DNA of 64,000 nt from Paenibacillus doosanensis (lineage in GTDB: Bacteria; Bacillota; Bacilli; Paenibacillales; NBRC-103111), in NCBI RefSeq assembly GCF_025060755.1, contig NZ_JANYUY010000005.1:62001-126000 (forward strand), given 5' to 3'. The translations under genes were made by a program, and so were the position numbers. This document shows positions 50,209-57,422 of the stretch, piece after piece. Within the stretch, counting starts at the first letter, position 1. Each line of letters starts with the position of its first letter. The notes beneath the pieces are model-generated. The model was not told the origin of the DNA. It made no database searches and worked only from the letters and a program-made list of their open reading frames with translations.

Positions 50209-51519
50209 GTGGCGAGAAAAAGATATGTCATATGCGGGGTAAGCACGAGAGCGAACGGAATGTTCATCCGTTCCATGCTGGAGACGTTCCAGCCCTACTG
50301 CGAAATTGTCGGGCTGCTCGACGCCGATCCGGGCAGGTTCGCCAATTGCTTCCGCAAGTTTCCCGCATTGAACGGACTGCCCGTCTACGCTCCGGAGCAA
50401 TTCGAGCGAATGATTGAGGAGACGAAGCCGGATGTCGTCATCGTAGCCGGAGCTGATCACACCCATGCCGAGTATATCGTCAAGGGTCTGGAGCATCACT
50501 TGGACGTTATTTCGGAGAAGCCGATGGTTACGACCAGCAGTGACTGTCGTAGGGTGTTGGAGGCGCAAAACGGCAGTAGAGGAACGCTCTACGTCGCCTT
50601 TAACTATCGCTATGCTCCGATCCATACGAGAATAAAAGAGCTGGTGCTTGAGGGGAAAGTGGGGAAGGTAACCTCCGTCGATCTGAACTGGTATTTGGAT
50701 ACGTATCACGGGGCGAGCTATTTCAAACGGTGGAATCGCAAAAGACAAAATTCCGGAGGCTTGTCCATACATAAAAGCACGCATCATATCGACCTTGTCA
50801 ACTGGTGGATCGATCAAAAGCCGCTGGAGGCGTTTGCGTACGGCGCCCTTCATTATTTCGGACCGGAAGGCGAGCTGAATCCGGCCAGGGAAGACGGCAG
50901 ATATTGCGGCACCTGTCAAGTGAAGCAGCGCTGTCAATATTTTATGCGCTGGTCTACCCGCAGCAAGGAAGTGGTTCCGGAGGACGATCATCTGACGCAG
51001 CTGGATGTGAAACCGGGAGCTTATACCGGCTACCGGGCGGACGGCTGCATTTTCGATTCCGAGATCGACATTGAAGATACCTATACTGCGGTAGTCAAAT
51101 ACGATAAAGGAGCGATGCTGAGTTATTCGGTTAATTTCTCCCTGCCGTATGAAGGCTACCGATTGGCTATTAACGGCACCAAAGGCCGCATTGAAACGCA
51201 GGAAGTTCTCTCCAAGCGCGCCGGTTATCCGGTGCCGGAGCAGACGATCGATTATTACCCTCTGTTCGGAGGCAAGGAGACGATTCATGTCGTCCCGCGT
51301 CCCGGAGGCCATGGAGGAGGAGATCCGCTGCTCCTGGAGGATTTGTTCCTTGGCGCCGATCCGCTAAGAACGTATCCGATTATGGCGGGAGCGGAGGCGG
51401 GGGCGTACTCGGTGTTGACCGGCGAAGCGATATGGAAGTCGGCTCAAACCGGGCAGCCCGTTCGTATAACGGAGCTGCTGGCCGGGAAGACGATGACCGG
51501 GGCGACCGGAACTCATTAA
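50209..51519 (+). CDS. Gfo/Idh/MocA family oxidoreductase with cysteine-rich insert
   Basis: 436 residues, GTG start after GGAGGGA. Rossmann fold (YVICGVSTRANGMFIRSM), the canonical SEKPMVTT motif (near residue 104) and GGLSIHKSTHHIDLVNWW with the conserved His/Asp. An insertion near residues 238-250 has a Cys-x2-Cys-x5-Cys pattern (YCGTCQVKQRC), seen in a subset of the family and possibly metal-binding. It heads a five-gene operon with an RLP and a DUF1537 kinase. Gfo/Idh/MocA enzymes include the D-apiose dehydrogenase and other first-step sugar oxidases, so it may oxidise the released sugar. The specific substrate is inferred only. Confidence 0.85.
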   Translation: MARKRYVICGVSTRANGMFIRSMLETFQPYCEIVGLLDADPGRFANCFRKFPALNGLPVYAPEQFERMIEETKPDVVIVAGADHTHAEYIVKGLEHHLDVISEKPMVTTSSDCRRVLEAQNGSRGTLYVAFNYRYAPIHTRIKELVLEGKVGKVTSVDLNWYLDTYHGASYFKRWNRKRQNSGGLSIHKSTHHIDLVNWWIDQKPLEAFAYGALHYFGPEGELNPAREDGRYCGTCQVKQRCQYFMRWSTRSKEVVPEDDHLTQLDVKPGAYTGYRADGCIFDSEIDIEDTYTAVVKYDKGAMLSYSVNFSLPYEGYRLAINGTKGRIETQEVLSKRAGYPVPEQTIDYYPLFGGKETIHVVPRPGGHGGGDPLLLEDLFLGADPLRTYPIMAGAEAGAYSVLTGEAIWKSAQTGQPVRITELLAGKTMTGATGTH

Positions 51520-51542
51520 CGGAAGAAGGAGAGATTACGATA

Positions 51543-53552
51543 GTGTACGATAAATTTGAAAATGTGGGCATCGCTCACTTCGATGTGAAAAGCCAGCTGC
51601 CGCGTTGGGTATACGAGGCGGCTATGCGCGCAGCCAAGCGGGGAGAGGAAGCGCGGCTTGCGATCAAAGACCGTCAGGCGCTGCAGCAGAGACAGCAGCA
51701 GATCCGCGAAGGGCTGGAGAGATGTATCGGAGGCATGCCCGCCTCCGATACGCCGTTGAATGCCAAGGTGACAGGCACGGTGGAAGGCAACGGATTCCGC
51801 GTGGACAAAGTGATTTTTGAACCGAGACCGGAAGTGTACGCAACTGCGAATGTATATATACCCGATGGGATTACGGAACGAAGAGGGGCCGTGCTGCTGC
51901 TGTGCGGACATAGGGAACAGGCGAAGCATTGCGACGAATATCAGACGGTATGCTATTATCTGGTCCACGCCGGACTCGTCGTGATGGCTCTGGACCCGGT
52001 GGGACAGGGAGAACGGTTCGGGTACTATGATCCGCAGACGGACCAGGCTCCGATGACCAGCGTGACGGAGCATGAAAATGTCGGCCGCCAGTGTATGCCG
52101 CTCGGCGACAGTCTGGCCCGTTATATGCTGCACGACGCCATGCGCGCCGTCGATTATTTGAGTGCTCGCCCCGAGGTTGACCCGCAGCGGATCGGGGTTA
52201 CAGGCCATTCCGGGGGCGGCACCCAAACCTCGCTGCTTATGATGTACGATACGCGTATTGCAGCCGCAGCGCCGGGCGGTTTTATTATGAACCGTCCTTA
52301 CTTTTTGCTGACGGGCAAGGCGCAGGATGCGGAGCAGAAGTGGCCGGGTTTCTCCGCTTACGGCTTCGATCACGAAGATATTGTGCTGGCGATGGCTCCC
52401 CGTCCCGTAATGATTCTTGCCACTACCTACGATTCGGTGCCTATCGAAGCGCCTCGTCATACGGTCGGGGTCAACCGCCGCTTTTGGGATATGTTCGGCC
52501 GAGGCGAAGATCTGCAGCTATTCGAGGATGAGAATGTGCACCGGTTCACGGTGCCTCTGGCTAAGGCGGCGGCAGCCTTTTTCTCCAACTATTTGAATGG
52601 CAGTGCCGTAACTCCGGCCGAGGAGCAAATTGAGCTGATACCGAGTGAACAGCTTCTGTGCACAAAGAGCGGTCAGGTCATCGGAGAGCTTGCAGGAGCG
52701 AAAAGCGTCTTTGCGGAAAATGTGGATAGATTAGCTTTATTTGAAGGAAAGCGGGCAGCGCTTGGCGAGGAAGAACGGAAAAGTCGGGCTATGGCTTGGC
52801 TGAAACGGACGGTGTTCTATAACAGGCAGTTGTGCGATTTGAATCCCCGTCCCTCGGGGGGAGGCGAAGTGGGACAGCTATGGGTGCTCCGCTCCATCTG
52901 GTGGAGTCAGCCTGGGCTGCTTAATCATGCGCTGCAGTTTTATGATTCCAGGCTTCACGGTCAGAAGCTGCCGGTGACGATTGCCGTGTGGGACGGCGGG
53001 TCCAGTCAGCTGGAGGCCCATGCCCAATGGATTGAAGAGACATGTGCGGCTGGCCGAATTGCGTTCGTTCTGAATCCGACCGGAATCGGCCCGCTGCTCC
53101 CGCACCTCAACTCGCCGACGGATCGGCCGTTCAAACGGTTTGGCATTATCGACCGGCATACCGATGAAATGATGTGGCTCGGCGACAGCATGGCCGCCGT
53201 GCGCACCTATGATGTTCTGCGAGCCGTTCAGTTGGCGTTCTCTCTCAAAAATATTGACCCGAGCGACATCCGACTGTACGGTCATGGGAAATACGGCATG
53301 TATGCAGCGCTGGCGGCTTTGCTGGACCCACGAGCAGCATCGGTTCGAATGGACGAATGCATGAACAGCATAGCCGATTGGATCAGGGAACCGTTCTATG
53401 ACGAAACGGATTCGCTCAGCTTCATTATGCCGGGAATGCTTCGTTATTTGGATTTGCCGGATGCCCGGCAATGGCTCGACCGCGACGGGCGGCTGGAGGG
53501 AACTGGAAGTCCGGTCGATCGGCTCGGCGCGAACAGCCATTCGGCAAGCTAA
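51543..53552 (+). CDS. Double alpha/beta-hydrolase, acetyl-esterase/lactonase-like; second domain inactive-looking
   Basis: 669 residues, cytoplasmic. The first hydrolase domain (about residues 70-365) resembles acetylxylan-esterase-type proteins: LLLCGHREQAKHCDEYQ, MALDPVGQGERFGYY, nucleophile Ser223 in GHSGGG, and a late His in ENVHRF. The second half (about 430-660) looks like another alpha/beta-hydrolase in which the nucleophile elbow reads GHGKYG with Lys583 in place of Ser. GTG 51543 after AAGGAGAG is chosen; an open frame back to 51432 overlaps the upstream gene. Possible jobs are removal of acetyl or other esters from imported sugars or opening of a sugar lactone made by the upstream dehydrogenase; the sequence does not decide. 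Confidence 0.72.
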   Translation: MYDKFENVGIAHFDVKSQLPRWVYEAAMRAAKRGEEARLAIKDRQALQQRQQQIREGLERCIGGMPASDTPLNAKVTGTVEGNGFRVDKVIFEPRPEVYATANVYIPDGITERRGAVLLLCGHREQAKHCDEYQTVCYYLVHAGLVVMALDPVGQGERFGYYDPQTDQAPMTSVTEHENVGRQCMPLGDSLARYMLHDAMRAVDYLSARPEVDPQRIGVTGHSGGGTQTSLLMMYDTRIAAAAPGGFIMNRPYFLLTGKAQDAEQKWPGFSAYGFDHEDIVLAMAPRPVMILATTYDSVPIEAPRHTVGVNRRFWDMFGRGEDLQLFEDENVHRFTVPLAKAAAAFFSNYLNGSAVTPAEEQIELIPSEQLLCTKSGQVIGELAGAKSVFAENVDRLALFEGKRAALGEEERKSRAMAWLKRTVFYNRQLCDLNPRPSGGGEVGQLWVLRSIWWSQPGLLNHALQFYDSRLHGQKLPVTIAVWDGGSSQLEAHAQWIEETCAAGRIAFVLNPTGIGPLLPHLNSPTDRPFKRFGIIDRHTDEMMWLGDSMAAVRTYDVLRAVQLAFSLKNIDPSDIRLYGHGKYGMYAALAALLDPRAASVRMDECMNSIADWIREPFYDETDSLSFIMPGMLRYLDLPDARQWLDRDGRLEGTGSPVDRLGANSHSAS

Positions 53553-53572
53553 ACAAGAGGAGGAAGGTAACT

Positions 53573-54250
53573 ATGACAACGATAGCCGCAATTTATACAG
53601 GGCAAGGATTGGCAGAAAGAATTCAGCCGTTGTTTCGCGAAGAGCTTCCCGGCTGCCGTCTGGTGACGCTGCTGGACGATAGCCTCATCGCCGAAGTCAT
53701 TCGGGAAGGACGGGTAACGCCGGGAGTAACCCGCAGGCTGTTCCAATATTACAGGCATGCCGAGGAGCTCGGAGCCGACGTCATTTTCAATACCTGCTCG
53801 TCCGTCGGCGAAGTGGCCGATTGGGCGAAGCCGATGATCGGTGTGCCTATTGTGAAAATTGACGAAGCGATGGCGCAGCAAGCTGTGCAGGGCTTCGATC
53901 GAATCGGAGTGCTGGCTACGCTGCCCACTACGTTGGAGCCGACTCGCAGGCTGCTGCAAAAGGAAGCGGAATTGAAGGGCCGCAGTGTAAATATTGCCGA
54001 TGCTCTGGCAGAGGGAGCGTATCAGGCGTTAACGTCGGGGCAGCCGGAGGAGCATGACCGCCTCATTTTGGAGGCCGCCAAGAAAGCGGCGGAGCAAGCG
54101 GATGTGCTCGTATTGGCGCAAGGCTCCATGATCCGGATGGAAGAAGCATTGCGGCAGGCGACCGGGCTCCCCGTGTATTCCAGTCCTCGCCTCGGCATTA
54201 TCGCCGTCAGGGAACAGCTGGAGCGGATGGGCAAGGTGAACGCGCGATGA
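53573..54250 (+). CDS. Asp/Glu/hydantoin racemase-like protein
   Basis: 225 residues. The fold of the Asp/Glu racemase superfamily is indicated by AAIYTGQGLAERI, the first Cys position in IFNTCSSVGEVADW (Cys80) and VLATLPTTLEPTRRLL. The second Cys, usually in a G/A-C-T/S motif, is replaced: the segment reads VLVLAQGSMIRM. With one Cys it resembles decarboxylase or isomerase-like branches rather than a true racemase. ATG 53573 follows AGGAGGAAGG. Its stop overlaps the RLP start as ATGA, so the two are co-translated; a step adjacent to the RLP reaction is likely (inference). Confidence 0.75.
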   Translation: MTTIAAIYTGQGLAERIQPLFREELPGCRLVTLLDDSLIAEVIREGRVTPGVTRRLFQYYRHAEELGADVIFNTCSSVGEVADWAKPMIGVPIVKIDEAMAQQAVQGFDRIGVLATLPTTLEPTRRLLQKEAELKGRSVNIADALAEGAYQALTSGQPEEHDRLILEAAKKAAEQADVLVLAQGSMIRMEEALRQATGLPVYSSPRLGIIAVREQLERMGKVNAR

Positions 54251-55500
54251 GCAGCCCGATTGTCGCTACTTATTTGCTGGAAACGGCCTTCTCATTGGAG
54301 CAGGCTGCGGAGATTATCGTCAGCGAGCAGTCCACAGGGACTTTCATGCCGATTGCGGGTGAGACGGAAAGCTTGAAGGAACGGCACCGGGCGCGTATTT
54401 TGTCCATTCAGCCGCTGGAGAGCTCGCCGTTTCCGTCTCTTCCGGGAGCCAAGATTCCTTCGGGAAGCAAAGGAGAATATAAGAGGGGCATCGTCCAAAT
54501 CGCCTTTCCTTATGAAAATATCGGCCCCTCCATTCCTAACGTGTTGGCTACAGTGGCAGGGAACTTGTTCGAGCTGGAAGAACTATCCGGCATACGGCTA
54601 ATCGATCTCGAACTTCCGGAAGCTTTCAGCGAGCGGTATGAAGGGCCGCGCTACGGGATCGGCGGGACAAGAGAAATGACCGGCGTCTACGGCAGGCCGA
54701 TTATCGGAACGATCATTAAGCCGAATGTCGGCCTGCCTACCGAGCAGCTGCGTCTGATCGTCCGCGAATTGGCCTCGGCCGGAATCGATTTTATCAAAGA
54801 CGACGAGGTACACGGAAACCCTCCTTATGCCCCTCTTGCTGAGCGAGTTAAGGCAGCAATGGAAGAAATCGAGAGAGCGGCTGACCGGACCGGTAAAAAG
54901 ACGATGTACGCCTTCAACATTACGGACGATATCGAGCCGATGCTGCGCCATCTGGAAACGGTGCAGCGTCATGGCGGCAATTGCGTGATGGTAAGCATTA
55001 ACAGCATCGGCTTGGCCGGCGTGGCGCATCTGCGCAAACATGCGCAGGTCTGTATACACGGTCACCGCAATCAATGGGGAATGATGTCGAGATATCCTTA
55101 TCTCGGCATGTCGTTCGCCGCCTACCAGAAGCTGTGCCGTCTGAGCGGGGTCGATCATTTGCATGTGAATGGGCTGAACAATAAATTTTATGAAGATAAT
55201 GCTTCGGTCATTGACGGAGTCCGCGGTTGCCTGACACCGATTCGCGACGAGTCGGACAGAGTACTTCCGGTGCTTTCCTCGAAGCAATGGGCCGGATCGG
55301 CTCCGCAAACATACCGTGAGCTGCAGACGGTCGATGTAATGAACATCGCCGGAGGCGGCATTCACGGTCATCCCGGAGGCTTCGGTGCCGGCTTCCGCAG
55401 CTTCGTGCAGGGCTGGGAAGCGGCGCTCGCGGGCGTACCGCTGGAGGAATATGCCGCCGGTCGTCCGGAGCTGCGGCAGGCGCTCGATTTGCTGGGGTAA
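54247..55500 (+). CDS. RuBisCO-like protein (type IV), acid-sugar phosphate class
   Basis: 417 residues, the length of a RuBisCO large-chain-like protein. Active-site correspondences: TIIKPNVGL for RuBisCO TIKPKLGL (first Lys kept, second Lys replaced by Asn); GIDFIKDDEVHGN for the carbamylated Lys and Mg ligands (Lys184, Asp186, Glu187); IHGHRN and DHLHVNG for the two His positions; AGGGIHGHPGG for the phosphate loop. Loss of the second Lys argues against CO2 fixation, while the metal site is intact. RLPs beside DUF1537 kinases are known as 3-oxo-isoapionate-4-phosphate decarboxylase or transcarboxylase/hydrolase in D-apiose catabolism, which fits the apiosidase-like enzymes of this window. 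The alternative methionine-salvage enolase is less likely since no salvage genes are near. Confidence 0.88.
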   Translation: MSSPIVATYLLETAFSLEQAAEIIVSEQSTGTFMPIAGETESLKERHRARILSIQPLESSPFPSLPGAKIPSGSKGEYKRGIVQIAFPYENIGPSIPNVLATVAGNLFELEELSGIRLIDLELPEAFSERYEGPRYGIGGTREMTGVYGRPIIGTIIKPNVGLPTEQLRLIVRELASAGIDFIKDDEVHGNPPYAPLAERVKAAMEEIERAADRTGKKTMYAFNITDDIEPMLRHLETVQRHGGNCVMVSINSIGLAGVAHLRKHAQVCIHGHRNQWGMMSRYPYLGMSFAAYQKLCRLSGVDHLHVNGLNNKFYEDNASVIDGVRGCLTPIRDESDRVLPVLSSKQWAGSAPQTYRELQTVDVMNIAGGGIHGHPGGFGAGFRSFVQGWEAALAGVPLEEYAAGRPELRQALDLLG

Positions 55501-55526
55501 ACCCGAAGCGGGAAGGTGAGAGTCCA

Positions 55527-56882
55527 ATGCGGATTTGTTATTACGGAGACGATTTTACGGGATCGACGGATGTGTTGGAAGCGTTGACGAGGGGAGGGCT
55601 GCGCGTCATCTTATTCATGGAAGTGCCGGACAAGGCGCTGTGGGACGCCAAATTCGCCGGCTACGACGGCTTCGGGGTCGCCGGAGTCAGCCGTACGATG
55701 CGGCCGGATGAAATGGAGCGCGCTTTGCCCGAGGTGTTTAAAGCGTTGCGGGTATTCGGCGCTCCCATCACCCATTATAAAGTATGCTCTACCTTCGATT
55801 CCTCTCCTGAGACCGGCAGTATCGGCAAAGTGATCGAGCTTGCGCAGAAGCATTTTCCGGATAGACCCTATATCCCTGTCATAGCGGGTTCTCCTGTGCT
55901 CGGGCGCTATACCGTCTTCGGCAATCATTTTGCCGCCGTCGGAGATCATGCCGTACGGCTGGACCGGCATCCCAATTTGCGAAAGCATCCGATTACTCCG
56001 ATGAACGAGGCGGATCTGAGGCTGCACTTGGCTAGGCAGACGGAGCTGACCATTGAGCTCATGGATATCATTAGTCTGGAGCAAGAGGGAGAGCTGCTGG
56101 AGGAGGCCTACCGCAAGCTGCTGGCGAAGCAGCCGGATATTGTTTTGTTCGACGTGCTGAACGAACGGCATCTGCGCAGCATCGGTGCGCTGCTGACGCG
56201 GGAAAGCGGGAAGACGCCGCTGTTTGCCGCCGGCTCCTCGGGCGTGGAGTATGCGCTCGTTGCTCACTGGCAGAGTACCGGCGAGCTGCCTTCCGAGTAT
56301 CTTATGGCGCCTGCGGACGCTGTGGACCGGCTGCTCGTCATCTCCGGCAGCTGCTCGCCCGTTACGCAGGCGCAGATTGAGTGGGCGCTGGCGCATGGCT
56401 TCACGGGCATAAAGGTTCCGGCGGAGCTCTGCATGGCGGAAGACGATGAGGCGTCCGAGGCGCTGGCTCCCTTCCTGGAACAGGCAAGCAGATTGCTCGG
56501 TGTCGGCCACAGCGTCATCTTGTATACCGCGCTCGGGCCGGAAGACGATGCCATTGAGCGTACACAGGCGATGCTTAGAGAGCGTGGGCGAAGCACGGCG
56601 GCGAGCGGAGAGTTGATCGGCAGGCGTCTCGGCGCATTGGCGAGGGAGCTGATCTTGCGCACCAAAGTGAGAAGGCTGGTGCTGGCCGGAGGCGATACTT
56701 CGGGCTTTGCCGCTTCTCAATTGAATTTATACGCGCTGGAGATGATCGCGCCGGTCGTTCCGGGCGGACCGTTATGCCGGGCGTATTCGGAGGACGAAAG
56801 GCTGGACGGTCTGGAAGTGGTGTTGAAGGGAGGACAGGTCGGCCCGCCGGATTTCTTCGAACGGGTACGCACAGGGGGATAA
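55527..56882 (+). CDS. DUF1537 four-carbon acid-sugar kinase family
   Basis: 451 residues, ATP-dependent kinase of hydroxy- or oxo-sugar acids. The N-terminal substrate domain has the hallmark YYGDDFTGSTDVLEAL and KVCSTFDSSPETGSIG. The C-terminal nucleotide domain has VISGSCSPVTQAQIEWA and the LAGGDTSGFAA glycine loop. It follows the RLP by 26 bases with GAAGGTGAG as ribosome binding site and is the last gene of the operon. In known apiose pathways a kinase of this family makes 3-oxo-isoapionate 4-phosphate, the substrate of the RLP; here the pairing supports, but does not prove, the same pathway. Threonate/tetronate-type substrates are the alternative. Confidence 0.88.
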   Translation: MRICYYGDDFTGSTDVLEALTRGGLRVILFMEVPDKALWDAKFAGYDGFGVAGVSRTMRPDEMERALPEVFKALRVFGAPITHYKVCSTFDSSPETGSIGKVIELAQKHFPDRPYIPVIAGSPVLGRYTVFGNHFAAVGDHAVRLDRHPNLRKHPITPMNEADLRLHLARQTELTIELMDIISLEQEGELLEEAYRKLLAKQPDIVLFDVLNERHLRSIGALLTRESGKTPLFAAGSSGVEYALVAHWQSTGELPSEYLMAPADAVDRLLVISGSCSPVTQAQIEWALAHGFTGIKVPAELCMAEDDEASEALAPFLEQASRLLGVGHSVILYTALGPEDDAIERTQAMLRERGRSTAASGELIGRRLGALARELILRTKVRRLVLAGGDTSGFAASQLNLYALEMIAPVVPGGPLCRAYSEDERLDGLEVVLKGGQVGPPDFFERVRTGG

Positions 56883-56911
56883 CGCGGGTTCGATGCGAAT
56901 AAGATCAAGAG

Positions 56912-56975
56912 AAGCCTTTCAGGCTAGGATGGAATTGCGGGCAGGTGACGCGCGTTCTGGCCGGAAAGGCTTTTT
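56912..56975 (+). terminator. Terminator after the RLP operon
   Basis: AAGCCTTTC (56912-56920) pairs with GAAAGGCTT (56964-56972) around a long, partly structured loop, and the 3' arm runs into TTTTT. It is 30 bases after the kinase stop. Confidence 0.6.
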
Positions 56976-57006
56976 GGGATAAATAAAATATAAAGGAAAA
57001 TAATGG

Positions 57007-57058
57007 TTTACAACCTCGGTGTCATTTGTTAAAATGATCAAAAGGGAACATATGTTTC
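57007..57058 (+). promoter_or_regulatory. Promoter with Bacillus-type LexA (SOS) box
   Basis: TTTACA (57007-57012) and TAAAAT (57030-57035) are 17 bp apart. GGAACATATGTTTC at 57045-57058 agrees with the Gram-positive SOS consensus CGAACRNRYGTTYC at 13 of 14 positions. It points right but no DNA-repair gene follows; only tiny frames and a palindromic repeat lie before the ABC exporter at 57423. The 540-base gap 56883-57422 otherwise holds a terminator, the repeat and inverted repeats. Confidence 0.6.
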
Positions 57059-57111
57059 CATTTTTAGAAGAGTGGTGAAAAAGCATACTTCGCTAAGCGA
57101 GAGCAATCTGT

Positions 57112-57205
57112 AGAAGCGAAGCGTTCGCCTTTGAAAACGGATTCTCTCCATAGAAAAATGAAAAAACAATCCAAAGAATCCGATTTCAACTGCGATTGGA
57201 GGATC
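57112..57205. repeat. Intergenic ~94-bp palindromic repeat, copy B
   Basis: Same conserved ends as copy A at 31916 (AGAAGCGAAGCGTT... start; GCGATTGGAGGATC end). The interior stem has different bases: GAAAACGGATTCT here pairs with AGAATCCGATTTC. See copy A. Confidence 0.65.
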
Positions 57206-57231
57206 AAATGGACAGCGCAGCGGAATTTTTC

Positions 57232-57275
57232 ACTACCCTTCTAAGGTAGTTATAGTAAAGTTTATTTTAAACTTT
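57232..57275 (+). promoter_or_regulatory. Inverted repeats around a possible -10, upstream of the ABC exporter
   Basis: ACTACC-N7-GGTAGT (57232-57250) and AAAGTTTA-TTT-TAAACTTT (57257-57275) flank TATAGT at 57251-57256, which could be a -10 with a weak -35. The layout suggests operator control of the exporter/DUF1854 operon by an unknown regulator. The remaining ~145 bases to the gene show nothing clear. Confidence 0.4.
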
Positions 57276-57422
57276 TCTCGCCCTTGGATTATATTTCCAT
57301 AAGGCATAAGCTAGGTAAGGCCGAACGTCCAATGATGTTCGTACATATACTCGATGACAAGCTTGCAAAGACGTCCGAATCGGTAAGAAGAAGATGCCTT
57401 TAGAAAAAGGAGAGAACAGTTC

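Noticed and set aside
51432-51542. N-terminal extension of the double hydrolase from 51432
   Set aside because: It overlaps the end of the upstream oxidoreductase gene and lacks a ribosome binding site, while GTG 51543 has AAGGAGAG at good spacing.
54247-55500. Reading the RLP as a CO2-fixing RuBisCO large subunit
   Set aside because: The second catalytic Lys of TIKPKLG is Asn, the loop 6 region is different, and there is no small subunit or phosphoribulokinase.
57074-57112. 13-codon GTG frame (VKKHTSLSESNL) behind the SOS-type promoter
   Set aside because: It has a weak AGAAGAG upstream but is too short to separate from chance, and it ends at the repeat; not called as a gene.
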